This document shows positions 31,795 to 39,972 of a stretch of 41,206 bases of DNA, in pieces. This stretch comes from UBA11524 sp965646445. Its GTDB lineage: Bacteria; Bacillota; Clostridia; Christensenellales; Aristaeellaceae. Below the pieces are notes generated by a model. The model saw only the letters and a list, made by a program, of their open reading frames with translations. It had not been told where the DNA came from and ran no database searches. Every line of letters begins with the position of its first letter. Within the stretch, counting starts at the first letter, position 1. Location of the stretch: NCBI GenBank assembly GCA_965646445.1, contig CBFFZW010000037.1, positions 1-41,206 on the forward strand, written 5' to 3'. A program made the position numbers and the translations under genes.

Positions 31795-32273
31795 TCTTCT
31801 TCCTCCCATTCCACGAGGAGCGTTTGCTTGAGACGCTTCCGCGCACTGCTCATGCGGGTTTTGACCGTGCCGGTGGGCAGGCCCAGGCTTTCGGCAATGT
31901 CCCGCACGGAATAGCCGTCCACATAGTAGAGGGTGATGACTGTGCGCAGCTCCGGCTTCAGGGCGCTGACGGCCTCCATCACCGGCGTTTGCGGCACCGG
32001 CATCTCCGCGGACAGGGTGTCCTCCTCCAGCGGATAGAAGCTCCTTCTTCTGCGTTTGCGCAGCACATCCTTGCACTGATTCACGAGGATCCTCATCACC
32101 CAAGGCTTGAACTGCGCCTGACGGGCGAGGACATGTCGCTTTTCCCAGGCCTTGGCGAGCGTATCCTGTACGGCGTCAGCGGCGTCCTCGGGATTGGAGA
32201 GGTACGACATGCTCACGCGGTACATCAGCTTCTCAATCCGCCTGATCTCCGCTTGAAACGTCAAAGCATCCAC
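31791..32273 (-). CDS. ECF-type RNA polymerase sigma factor
   Basis: A 160-residue extracytoplasmic-function sigma factor. Region 2 spans about 10-75 (YLSNPEDAADAVQDTLAKAW, then FKPWVMRILVNQCKDVLRKR). Region 4 spans about 105-155, with the helix-turn-helix YSVRDIAESLGLPTGTVKTR. GTG 32273 follows AAAGGGG at 9-nt distance; other starts are possible. It is followed by its membrane anti-sigma factor with a 4-bp overlap. The promoter is not clear: the upstream stretch is filled by repeat copy B. Targets probably include its own operon. Confidence 0.9.
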   Translation of the reverse strand: MDALTFQAEIRRIEKLMYRVSMSYLSNPEDAADAVQDTLAKAWEKRHVLARQAQFKPWVMRILVNQCKDVLRKRRRRSFYPLEEDTLSAEMPVPQTPVMEAVSALKPELRTVITLYYVDGYSVRDIAESLGLPTGTVKTRMSSARKRLKQTLLVEWEEEE

Positions 32274-32300
32274 ATGATCTATCCCCTTTGGTGTAGTCGC

Positions 32301-32512
32301 GAAAGTGGCGCGCCACTTTCACGAGGGGTTTCACCCCATTTACGCACTCGCTCACTGGTCGAACGGCAAAGCCATTCTCCCGACCGTTCGCTCGTGTAAG
32401 GAAGCGGTTCCTGGCGGAATCGCGCGAAAACCACCGCGCAGGGGCTTCGCCCCGTTTAGCCGCCCCGAAGGGGCTCGCTGGTTTTCGATTTGAAGTCTGC
32501 CGACGGCAAGTT
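32301..32512 (+). repeat. Dispersed intergenic repeat, copy B
   Basis: About 212 bp between the sigma-factor gene and mnmE, homologous to 9003-9172 in the same strand sense. It starts with a perfect 20-bp palindrome (GAAAGTGGCG and its complement, 32301-32320) and contains the blocks listed for copy A in the same order. Relative to copy A it has extra hairpins near 32440-32475, GGGGC-TTCG-CCCC and CCCC-GAA-GGGG. The GAAAAC/GTTTTC stem is kept although adjoining bases changed: GAAAACCA with TGGTTTTC here, GAAAACTGAC with GTCAGTTTTC in copy A. Outside the repeat, 32513-32673 shows nothing I can identify. Confidence 0.8.
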
Positions 32513-32673
32513 ACTGTGCCCTTTCCGGGCGGGAATGATGGAAGTTTCCTGGCAGGCCTGTCGCTTCCGATGAACACGGCGCTCAAAGCGCGTGCTCACC
32601 TATCTGACGTTTGAGGGGCAGGTGAGGTTTTTGGCAGCCGGCCATTTTTTTCTTGCTTTTCCCCAAATCAATG

Positions 32674-32711
32674 AAAAAGGTCGGTTTGGATGAAAACAAC
32701 CAAAACCGACC
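32674..32711 (-). terminator. Terminator of mnmE
   Basis: On the minus strand GGTCGGTTTTGG pairs with CCAAACCGACC (one bulge) around a 10-nt loop, followed by TTTTT (32678-32674). The arm sequence is the same as in the TTCG hairpin at 2088-2115. Confidence 0.8.
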
Positions 32712-32744
32712 AAAGTCTAACCAAAACAGTATCTGTATTGACCA

Positions 32745-34100
32745 TTATTTACCTACACAGAATTCGCTGAACACCCGATCCAGCAGCCTTTCGTCCACCT
32801 GATCCCCGGTGATTTCGCTGAGGGCCAGCTGGGCAGCATCGAGGGCCACGGCGGCCAGGTCGACGGTGGCGGTTCGCAGGGTGTCGGCGGCCTCCCGCAG
32901 ATGGCGGGCGGCGCGGCGGGCGGCCTCCATGTGCCGGGGCTGGGTAAGGGGCAGCGCGTCCGTCAGCGCGCCCCGGCGGAGCAGGAAGTCCTTCACCGGT
33001 GCCAGGGAGGCAGGATCAAGGGCAGAAACGGTCATCACCTGGGCGCCGGGGAGCAGAGCGGCGGCCTCGCTGATGGTGAAGGCGGCGGGGAGGTCGCTTT
33101 TATTCACCAGCAGCGCGGTGCTTTCCGGGGGCAGGGAAGCCGCCAGGGCGCGATCCTCCGCCGTCAGGGGCGCGGCGCCGTCCAGAACCAGCAGCACGGC
33201 GTCCGCCTCCCGGATAGCACGGCGGGCCCGTTCCACACCCAGGCGTTCCACAGGGTCGTCGCTGTCCCGCAATCCGGCGGTATCGGTGAGCCGCACCGGC
33301 AGGCCGCCCAGCTGCATTTCGCCCTCCAGCACATCGCGGGTGGTGCCGGGTATGTCGGTGACGATGGCGCGATCCTCCCCCAGCAGGGCGTTGAGCAGGC
33401 TGCTTTTGCCCGCATTGGGCTTGCCGCACAGGGCGGCCCGCAATCCGGTGCGCAAAAGCCGGGCGGCGCGTTCGTCGCAGGCGTTATCGAGGGTGTCGGC
33501 CAGGCGAAGCAGCCGGGGCAGCAGGTCGCCGACGGCTTCCTCCTCGGTGATTTCCTCCGGGTAGTCGATGCAGGCCGCCGCCCCCGCCTGGATGCCGTAA
33601 AGCTCGTCCGCCGCCTGTCGGATGAAGGCGGAGGGCCCGCCCTGCAGCTGCGCCATGGCGGCGCGGCGGGCCTGCTCGCCCCGGGCGGCGATGAGTTCCA
33701 TGACGGCTTCGGCCTGGCTGAGGTCGATGCGGCCGCCCAGAAAAGCGCGGCGGGTAAATTCGCCGGGATCGGCCAGCCGGGCGCCCTCCCGCAGGCACAG
33801 GGCGAGCACCCGCTGGCACACAAGCTGGCCCCCGTGAAGCTGGATTTCCGCCACGTCCTCCCGGGTGTAGCTGCGGGGCGCTCGCATAACGACGGCCATG
33901 CACTCGTCCACCACGGTCTCGCCGTCCAGAATGTGGCCGTAGGTCAGCATGTGGCTGGTGAGCCGGGCGGAGCCGTGGCGGGCGGGGCGGAACAGCGCCG
34001 TCAGGATGTCCTCCGCCCGGGGGCCGCTGAGGCGCACGATGCCCACGCCGCCCTGGCCCGGGGCGGTGGCGATGGCGGCGATGGTGTCGGTGGTCATCAT
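32745..34100 (-). CDS. mnmE: tRNA modification GTPase MnmE
   Basis: With MnmG, modifies the wobble uridine (cmnm5U) of certain tRNAs in the cytoplasm. It has 451 residues, normal length. The N-terminal formyl-tetrahydrofolate-binding domain covers about 1-120 (TIAAIATAPGQGGVGIVRLSG, HGG around 89-91). The G domain carries Walker A GKPNAGKS (226-233), DTAG (273-276) and NKSD (333-336). The family's C-terminal catalytic Cys motif is FCVGK (447-451; usually FCIGK). ATG 34100 follows AGGAGGA, and an ATG one codon later is equally possible. It overlaps the upstream metallophosphoesterase gene by four bases (ATGA). No mnmG follows; the terminator at 32674 ends the unit. Confidence 0.96.
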   Translation of the reverse strand: MMTTDTIAAIATAPGQGGVGIVRLSGPRAEDILTALFRPARHGSARLTSHMLTYGHILDGETVVDECMAVVMRAPRSYTREDVAEIQLHGGQLVCQRVLALCLREGARLADPGEFTRRAFLGGRIDLSQAEAVMELIAARGEQARRAAMAQLQGGPSAFIRQAADELYGIQAGAAACIDYPEEITEEEAVGDLLPRLLRLADTLDNACDERAARLLRTGLRAALCGKPNAGKSSLLNALLGEDRAIVTDIPGTTRDVLEGEMQLGGLPVRLTDTAGLRDSDDPVERLGVERARRAIREADAVLLVLDGAAPLTAEDRALAASLPPESTALLVNKSDLPAAFTISEAAALLPGAQVMTVSALDPASLAPVKDFLLRRGALTDALPLTQPRHMEAARRAARHLREAADTLRTATVDLAAVALDAAQLALSEITGDQVDERLLDRVFSEFCVGK

Positions 34101-34933
34101 AGGCGTTCCTCCTGCGCTTCCCAGAATTCGGGGGTGGAGAGGGGCTCGTCCCAGGGGTAGGTCAGGTCGGCGGCGCGCCAAACGGTGGGATCGGCGGGGT
34201 CGCCCGCGGCGGCGACGTGGCGTACCAGGGACGATACGCTGTCATAGCGGCCCGTGCGGAGGTTTTGCAGGATGATCCGGCACATCTCCGGCGCGGCCAA
34301 GGCGCAGCCGCTGCTCAGGTACGCCCGGGCGACATCGTCCGGGTTGTAGCGGGCCCGGTGAAGGGTGACGGCGCCGCCGTCCAGCACGGCGAAGGGTGCG
34401 ACGCCGCCCACGCCGCCCTCCGTGACGCCCACGGAACCGGGGTTGACGGCGGTGCGCCCGCCATGACGGATGTGCCAGGCGATGTGGTGGTGCCCGGTGA
34501 GCAGGGTGGTCACGCCATCGGGCAGCTGATCCAGCACAGCGGGCACGTCCCGCGGATGCAGCAGGCGGTAAAGGTCGCCGGGGGCGGCGTGGGTGCACAG
34601 CAGGCCGTCCAGGCGCAGCTCCCGAGGCAGGGCGCGGAGGATGGCGGCGGTGTCGGGGCCCGTCAGCTGCCGGGCCGTCCAGTGCAGAAGCGCCCAGTTG
34701 TACCCGGCCAGCCGGGGATCCCGCAGGCGCTGCAGACGCTCCTCATGGTTGCCCAGGAGCATCCGCGCGCCCAGGGCCTTCAACCGAAGCAGCACCTCCC
34801 GGGACTGCGGGCCATAGTTGACCTGATCTCCCAGGGACAGGATGACCTGACAGGCTGCGGCCTCCGGGGTGGCCAGAACCGCCTCCAGGGCGGGCAGGTT
34901 GCCGTGAATATCGCTGATAACCAGATAGCGCAT
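34097..34933 (-). CDS. Metallophosphoesterase (calcineurin-like, YfcE/MJ0936-type)
   Basis: A 278-residue dinuclear-metal phosphoesterase of unknown substrate. The metal motifs are SDIHGN (Asp8, His10), GDQVNYGP (Asp36), GNHE (Asn62, His63), THAAPGDLY (His114) and GHHH (147-149), closing with NPGSVG, characteristic of the small YfcE/MJ0936 class. About 70 further residues at the C-terminus (after about 205) are extra to the catalytic core. ATG 34933 follows AAGGAGG, and the GTG five codons upstream lies on the ribosome binding site. It is the promoter-proximal gene of a two-gene operon with mnmE. Confidence 0.88.
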   Translation of the reverse strand: MRYLVISDIHGNLPALEAVLATPEAAACQVILSLGDQVNYGPQSREVLLRLKALGARMLLGNHEERLQRLRDPRLAGYNWALLHWTARQLTGPDTAAILRALPRELRLDGLLCTHAAPGDLYRLLHPRDVPAVLDQLPDGVTTLLTGHHHIAWHIRHGGRTAVNPGSVGVTEGGVGGVAPFAVLDGGAVTLHRARYNPDDVARAYLSSGCALAAPEMCRIILQNLRTGRYDSVSSLVRHVAAAGDPADPTVWRAADLTYPWDEPLSTPEFWEAQEERL

Positions 34934-34960
34934 GAGGGCCTCCTTCACGGATATAGCCCT

Positions 34961-34989
34961 ATCATAGCAGGGGGAAGGCCCGCTGTCAA
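34961..34989 (-). promoter_or_regulatory. Consensus promoter of the phosphoesterase-mnmE operon
   Basis: Minus strand: TTGACA (34989-34984), 17 bp, TATGAT (34966-34961), with TGC before the -10 as an extended -10. It lies 28 bp upstream of the phosphoesterase start. It shows that the housekeeping operon is independent of the phage cassette transcribed toward it. Confidence 0.85.
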
Positions 34990-35010
34990 ATCAGGGGCGA
35001 AAAAAGGCAG

Positions 35011-35457
35011 TCAGGGATCATCGGCGTCGCCGCCCTGGGCGTCATGGCGGCTGCGCAGCCTTTCCAGCAGGGCCATCAGGCCTTTGGGGAAGGGTACGCC
35101 CAGCGCCCGCGCGTTCTCGATGATGCTCATGCCGTCGTTGGCCGCGTAGAAGCCGATGGCGGCCAGGCGGCAGACTCCCTGGGCTCCCGTGAGGCGATCC
35201 ACCAGGGTGCCCAGGGCCACGATGACCAGCATCAGTAGCTTTTTCGTCAGCCCCAGGAAGGCCGCCGAGGAGAGGAAGCCGCCGTCCGCCGTTTTGTCCG
35301 ACCGGCCCAGGAGCGCCGTCAGCACCCCGGTGAAGTAGTCCAGGCCCATGGCGGTGAACATCAGCCCCAGGGCCGCGTCCCAGCCGCCCAGGAGCCACAA
35401 AAGCCAGGTCAGCGCCGTGGCGCCCAGGCCGCGGAAAAAGCGCATCAGGTTGTCCAT
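35011..35457 (-). CDS. Phage holin (toxin-secretion/phage lysis holin family)
   Basis: A 148-residue small membrane protein. About three hydrophobic segments are visible: ALTWLLWLLGGWDAALGLMF (about 13-35), the FTGVLTAL segment, and LLMLVIVALGTLVDRL (about 75-92). The phrase DYFTGVLTALLGRSDKTADGGFLS...GLTKKLLMLV is typical of the holin_4/TcdE-type family. ATG 35457 is preferred to the ATG two codons upstream (35463), which nearly touches the AAGGAGG. It begins two bases after the endolysin gene. Its role would be to let the endolysin cross the membrane. Confidence 0.88.
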   Translation of the reverse strand: MDNLMRFFRGLGATALTWLLWLLGGWDAALGLMFTAMGLDYFTGVLTALLGRSDKTADGGFLSSAAFLGLTKKLLMLVIVALGTLVDRLTGAQGVCRLAAIGFYAANDGMSIIENARALGVPFPKGLMALLERLRSRHDAQGGDADDP

Positions 35458-35459
35458 GG

Positions 35460-36173
35460 TCATGCCTCCTTGTCGGGATTCGGGTTCTGGTTCAGCAGGG
35501 CCGACCAGGTGGCGGGGCCCACGATGCCGTCCTGCTTCAGGCCGTGCAGCGCCTGGAAGGTTTTGACGCACTCCTGGGTGATGGGGCCGAAGATGCCGTC
35601 AGGCTGCAGGGTGAACCCCAGGTCGCGCAGGCGCAGCTGAAGCTCCGCCACCTCGCTGCGGCGGTGGCCCCGGCGCAGTGTGGGGCGGCTGACGCGGTCA
35701 TCCTGCATGCTGACGGCGCAGGGCGTGCCGTCCACCAGGGACAGGCGGCCCCTGAAGGCCCAGCGGCCCAGGCGATGGTCGGTGGTGAAGCCGCCGGGGC
35801 TGGTGCAGTGGACGATGCGCAAGGGACGAACCTGCCGCACCACGCCCACATGGTAGTAGTCCATGCGGTCGGGGTGGCGGTCGTAGCGGTCGGGCAGCGC
35901 ATAGCCCTGCTGGCCCGGGGCCTTGGCCTTGTAGACCAGGTCGCCGGGGGACAGGGCGGCTTCATCGGCCACGCCGGTGAGGTCGAGGGTGAGATTGCGC
36001 GCGGCCCAGTTGCTGCCGTGGATGCCGGGCCAGCCGACGCCGCAGTGCCGGCACGCGCCGATGATCGCGCCGACGCAGTCGCAGGTGCCGTCCGCGCCGT
36101 CGCCGCCCAGGCGGTAACGGGGATTTTCGGCCTGAAGGCTGTCCAGGGCGCGGAGCAGATCTTGGGTGGTCAA
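35460..36173 (-). CDS. Endolysin: NlpC/P60-like domain plus peptidoglycan-binding domain
   Basis: A 237-residue cell-wall peptidase. Residues about 1-150 are an NlpC/P60-type cysteine peptidase: Cys33 in GTCDCVGAIIGACRH, His108 in DYYHVGVV and a later polar residue near His122. Residues about 168-228 are a PG_binding_1 domain (RSEVAELQLRLRDLGF, DGIFGPITQECVKTFQ, DGIVGPATWSAL). No signal peptide is present, so release depends on the adjacent holin. The start is the rare TTG at 36173, supported by AAGGAGG 7 nt upstream and by a four-base overlap (TTGA) with the stop of the BppU-like gene. Confidence 0.88.
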   Translation of the reverse strand: MTTQDLLRALDSLQAENPRYRLGGDGADGTCDCVGAIIGACRHCGVGWPGIHGSNWAARNLTLDLTGVADEAALSPGDLVYKAKAPGQQGYALPDRYDRHPDRMDYYHVGVVRQVRPLRIVHCTSPGGFTTDHRLGRWAFRGRLSLVDGTPCAVSMQDDRVSRPTLRRGHRRSEVAELQLRLRDLGFTLQPDGIFGPITQECVKTFQALHGLKQDGIVGPATWSALLNQNPNPDKEA

Positions 36174-37501
36174 GGGGTATCCTCCTTTGCGTGAGCGGCC
36201 AGGATGTCCGCCAGCAGACGCGCCGTATCGCCGCGGTAGGCGACGGTCACGGGACAGCCGTCGCTGGCCGTGAGGGTGTTGAGGTCGGGGGCGGCGGTGA
36301 GGGCCACGGGGGAGAACGCTGCTATGGCGGCTTCGGCCAGACGGTAGCATACCGTCACGGGCTGATTCTGCGCATAGCGGGCGGTGAGGTACTCGCGCCA
36401 TGCGTCCGTGCTGGCGTAGAGGCTGTCGGTGAAGGACAGTGCCGCGCCCTCCGCCGTGGCACGGATGGCGCAGGACGTATCCGGCTGGTCATCAGGCAGG
36501 GCGGGGCGGTAGTGGCTGCACAGCCAGGTCGGCGCGTCTGCCGCGCCGGGAAGGAGGGGGGCGGATGTCAGCGGCAGGGTGAAGCGCGTTTGCCCGTCCG
36601 CGCTGTCGGCGGCCCAGGCCTCCGAGCCGTCCAGGGTGAGGAGAAGCCACGCCTGCGCGACGCTGCCGCCGGTGACATCCACCCAGCCGCCGCCAAAGCC
36701 CTCGGGGAGCGCGACGGTGTGCGTTTCGCCGTTGTGGGTGAGGTTCAGCTGCGCCGGGATGGACAGGGGGCAGGGCGCGCTGGGGGTGGGAACGCCGGTT
36801 TGGCGGGGCTCCGCCAGCACCCGCACGGACAGGGGCGCGTCGGGCAGGGCGTTCGTGACGGTGACGGACGCGCCCTCCGCCGTCAGCAGCGGACACAGGG
36901 CCTCCACAATGCGCTGGCTGCTCCAGCCGTGGTCGCCTTCCACCGCCGCGTCGTTGCCAAAGGCGGTGAAGGGCGCCTTCAGCACCCGATTGGCGCTGTT
37001 GTTGGCGTTGGTGGCGGCGGTGAGGGCGCGGGAGGCCGCCATGTTGGCGTTGGTGATGGCCACATCCACGCTGTCCAGCTTGGCCAGCACGTTGTCGATG
37101 GTGGGAACATGGCTGCCGGGGTCGATCAGCGCATCGGTGCGGCTGCGGGCCACGCTGCCCTCCAGCCGGAGCACGGTGCGGCGCTGGGCTTCGCTGGTCA
37201 GCTTCACCGTCAGGGTGAAGCGCCCGGGGACGGCGCAGCAGCTTTCCGGCAAGGACAGCGTCGCGCCGTTCAGGTTGGTCTCGCCGTCAGAAATGACCAC
37301 GGTGGAGCCGTCGGCGCGGATCATATAGGCCTGGATTCCGATCTGCCGCATATCGAGGGGGCCCTCGCCAGAGCGGAAGAAGGTCAGCAAAATGCGGCAG
37401 GGAGCCTGATCGCCGCCGATGAGGGGCTCCCGCAGGGGCGTCATGACCACGGGCTGATCCAGGTCAACGCGGAAGGAAAGGGTCGATTGCAGGTCACTCA
37501 C
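36170..37501 (-). CDS. Phage baseplate upper protein (BppU-like)
   Basis: A 443-residue structural protein. The N-terminal about 130 residues (TLSFRVDLDQP, ILLTFFRSGEGPLDM, IQAYMIRADGSTVVISDG, VPGRFTLTVKL) match the BppU N-terminal fold that anchors receptor-binding parts to a siphophage baseplate. A helical neck follows (DNVLAKLDSVDVAITNANMA and onwards, about 130-175). The C-terminal about 260 residues are beta-rich and may bind the host surface. GTG 37501 follows AAGGAGG at 7 nt. The gene is 15 bp downstream of the tail-associated protein gene and overlaps the endolysin start. Confidence 0.8.
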   Translation of the reverse strand: MSDLQSTLSFRVDLDQPVVMTPLREPLIGGDQAPCRILLTFFRSGEGPLDMRQIGIQAYMIRADGSTVVISDGETNLNGATLSLPESCCAVPGRFTLTVKLTSEAQRRTVLRLEGSVARSRTDALIDPGSHVPTIDNVLAKLDSVDVAITNANMAASRALTAATNANNSANRVLKAPFTAFGNDAAVEGDHGWSSQRIVEALCPLLTAEGASVTVTNALPDAPLSVRVLAEPRQTGVPTPSAPCPLSIPAQLNLTHNGETHTVALPEGFGGGWVDVTGGSVAQAWLLLTLDGSEAWAADSADGQTRFTLPLTSAPLLPGAADAPTWLCSHYRPALPDDQPDTSCAIRATAEGAALSFTDSLYASTDAWREYLTARYAQNQPVTVCYRLAEAAIAAFSPVALTAAPDLNTLTASDGCPVTVAYRGDTARLLADILAAHAKEDTP

Positions 37502-37516
37502 AGGTAAGCCTCCTTG

Positions 37517-39187
37517 TCACAGATTCGCCCCGGTGAGGGAGCGCAGGAAGGTGCGGACGTAGACGTTGACGGCGACGCGGGTCTGCCCGGTGGGGGTGAA
37601 GCGGATCTCGTGCCACGCGCCCCGGCGGATCTTCCCCCGGCTGTCCTTGCTCAGGTAGGCGCAGGCGTCGAATTCGCCCCCGCTGATGGCGGCGGAGGGC
37701 ACCGCCGTGCCGTCCACCTGGATGGCCACGCCGGAGGCCGTTTCTCCCTCGTAGATGCCCAGGGCCGTGGGGTGGGTGTGGCTGGGCAGCGTCATCTCGA
37801 TGGCGGGGAGGTTGACCCGGATCAGGTTATGGTAGTGGTGGGTGGTGCCGTAGAGGGACTGGTCGGTGCCCGTGGCGCCGATGGCCCCGCTGGTGCCGGA
37901 GGAGACCAGCTTTTCCTCGCTGGATACCGTGGCGTGACCGCCGCCGCCGCTTTGCGCCTTGGTGTAGCCGCGGAAGGGCTCCAGGGCGTATTTCACCTTG
38001 ACGGCGTTGACGTGGACGGCGTCTTTGTCCAGGTAGAAGCGCATGACGGCCGGGTGCTCGCTGTCCGCGTTGTCGGCAAAGGGCAGGCAGAACTGGCTGG
38101 CCGCCCCCTGGCTGTATACCTCGCTGACCAGGGACTTTTTCAGCAGGCGGGCGATGTCGGCGGAAGCGGCGTCGGCCCGGTTGGACAGGGTGAGCTGTAT
38201 TTGCATGGGGTCGCCCAGGGCGTCAGGACGGCGCAGGGCGATGACCCGCAGGGTCAGGGGAGCGGTCATGCCGGGGAGAATCACGCGGCACAGCGTTCCC
38301 AGGCGGAAGCGGTCGATGCTGACGCCCGTTTCCGCGCTGAGCTCGATGGCCGCGACATCGAGGGTCATCACGGGGTTTTTCACCCTGTCCAGCATGGCCA
38401 GGGCGGCGGAGCGCAGGGTGCTTTCATCGGTGATGGTGGTATCGGCATAGGCGGCTTCCGCCACGCCCCACTGGCCGATGGTATCCGCGTCCAGGTAGGG
38501 GATGCCGCCGTTCACATCCCGGATGGTCAGCTGATCCGCGCCCTCACCGTAGCCCAGGGGGTAGATGCGGGTACACAGGTCGGTGCGGTCCACAGACATG
38601 GACAGGCTGCTGAGATTGCGGCTGAGGCGGCATTCGCTGGCAACGTCCGTGGAAAGGCAGCGCAGATGCAGCGTCCAGGGCACGGTGGTGAAGTCGAAGG
38701 CCAGGGCGCAGGACTGAGGCAGCGGGGTCAGCAGGGACAGCACCGCCTCCAGCAGACTGCCGTTTTCAAAGGTATAGCTGAGGTCGGCGTCGATGGCGCA
38801 ATCCCCCAGAACCCAGCGCTTCACGGGCTGACGGGAGAGCAATTGCTCCAGCACCTGCCGGGTGGACAGGCCGTCAAAGAGGTGGTAGCCGAAAAGCAGC
38901 CCGTCCCCCAGGGTACACAGGGCGTGCTCCAGGCGGACACGGCGCAGGGGCGCGCCGCTCCATTCCGTTTCCACCGCAGCCACGCGGAATACGCCCTCGC
39001 TGCCGTCCGGCCCGTAGAGCGCCACAAAGCCGCCCACGGGCACCTCCGGCTCATCGGGCGGAAGCTCCATGGTCGCGGTGGACAGGGGTGTTAATTGCAG
39101 GTCGATGTCCAATCGGGAGGGATGCAGCCTGGTGACCTCGGCCAGCTGGCTGTCCATCAGCCGGGGCAGACGCACGGGTGTCGTCAT
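37517..39187 (-). CDS. Phage tail-associated / tail-fibre protein
   Basis: A 556-residue structural protein. The N-terminal part (LDIDLQLTPLSTATMEL, VGGFVALYGPDGSEGVFRV, about 20-300) resembles the siphophage tail-hub (Tal/prophage tail endopeptidase-type) fold. The C-terminal part, from about 400, has a histidine-rich segment (GTTHHYHN, LPSHTHPTALGIYEG) like the metal-binding fibre tips of Bacillota prophages. ATG 39187 overlaps the stop of the distal tail gene by four bases. No peptidase active site is obvious. Confidence 0.82.
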   Translation of the reverse strand: MTTPVRLPRLMDSQLAEVTRLHPSRLDIDLQLTPLSTATMELPPDEPEVPVGGFVALYGPDGSEGVFRVAAVETEWSGAPLRRVRLEHALCTLGDGLLFGYHLFDGLSTRQVLEQLLSRQPVKRWVLGDCAIDADLSYTFENGSLLEAVLSLLTPLPQSCALAFDFTTVPWTLHLRCLSTDVASECRLSRNLSSLSMSVDRTDLCTRIYPLGYGEGADQLTIRDVNGGIPYLDADTIGQWGVAEAAYADTTITDESTLRSAALAMLDRVKNPVMTLDVAAIELSAETGVSIDRFRLGTLCRVILPGMTAPLTLRVIALRRPDALGDPMQIQLTLSNRADAASADIARLLKKSLVSEVYSQGAASQFCLPFADNADSEHPAVMRFYLDKDAVHVNAVKVKYALEPFRGYTKAQSGGGGHATVSSEEKLVSSGTSGAIGATGTDQSLYGTTHHYHNLIRVNLPAIEMTLPSHTHPTALGIYEGETASGVAIQVDGTAVPSAAISGGEFDACAYLSKDSRGKIRRGAWHEIRFTPTGQTRVAVNVYVRTFLRSLTGANL

Positions 39188-39972
39188 ACAAAAAGCCCCC
39201 TTGTCAGGAAAGTCGCCTTCACGGGCTGGTCGGCGGTGACGGCGGGATGGGCCGTCTGGCTGGGGACGAGGGTGAGGTCGTCGGCGGAGGCGGCGGTGCG
39301 GGTGTGGAGCAGGCTGCCCGCGGGCCCTGTGATGTGCAGACGCCCGGCGGTATCGTGCGTCAGGGTAAGGGTGCCGCCGGGGGCCAGCAGGGAGGGGGAT
39401 GTCAAGGTGAGGGTGTCCTCCGTACCGGAGGTGATGGTCAGGGTGGTCAGCGCGGCGTCGCCCTGGTTTTCCACCTGGCAGTCCATCAGGCACCAGGGCG
39501 CGGTGCCCACGGGGGACAGCGCGGCGGAGGCGGTCGTGTTCGCCGGGGCCACGACCTCCGCCCGGGCGGGCTGGTCGGCCTCCCAGAAGGGCAGGGCGTA
39601 GGCGGTGAACACGGCGGTGAGGGGGCCCGTCCAGCGCAGGGCGGAGCCAACGGCGGGCAGGCTTTCGCACAGGACGTACAGCCGCTGATCGGGCCGGTCG
39701 CTGATGGCGAGCCAGCCGTCCCGGGCCCAGGCGCGGGCTTGGTCGGCGATGGCCTTGCGGCGGTGGGGATCGCGCTCCCGGATCTCGAAGGTCACCGTGA
39801 CCGTCAGGCTTTGGCGGCGGCGGGCGGTGACCAGCAGGCCCTCCCGGCCGGCCAGGGCAGCTGTCCGCGTGCGGATGGCGGGGACGGTCTCGGCAATGTC
39901 CAGGATACAGATGGAAGCATCAAGATCGTGCAGCCCCTGGCCGTTGAGCCAGCAGGCGTAGCGGGTCATCAT
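39184..39972 (-). CDS. Distal tail protein (Dit-like)
   Basis: A 262-residue structural protein expected to form the ring between tail tube and tail tip. The short N-terminal CWLNGQGLHDLDASICILDI, then AALAGREGLLVTARRRQSLTVTVTFEI and the WARDGWLAISDRPDQRLYV loop are as in Sipho_tail/Dit proteins. The second half is a beta-sandwich with many Thr and Leu. ATG 39972 follows AAGGAGGT at 7 nt and overlaps the tape-measure stop by four bases (ATGA); a second ATG at 39969 is also possible. Its place between the tape measure and the tail-associated protein is the canonical siphophage order. Confidence 0.82.
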   Translation of the reverse strand: MMTRYACWLNGQGLHDLDASICILDIAETVPAIRTRTAALAGREGLLVTARRRQSLTVTVTFEIRERDPHRRKAIADQARAWARDGWLAISDRPDQRLYVLCESLPAVGSALRWTGPLTAVFTAYALPFWEADQPARAEVVAPANTTASAALSPVGTAPWCLMDCQVENQGDAALTTLTITSGTEDTLTLTSPSLLAPGGTLTLTHDTAGRLHITGPAGSLLHTRTAASADDLTLVPSQTAHPAVTADQPVKATFLTRGLFV

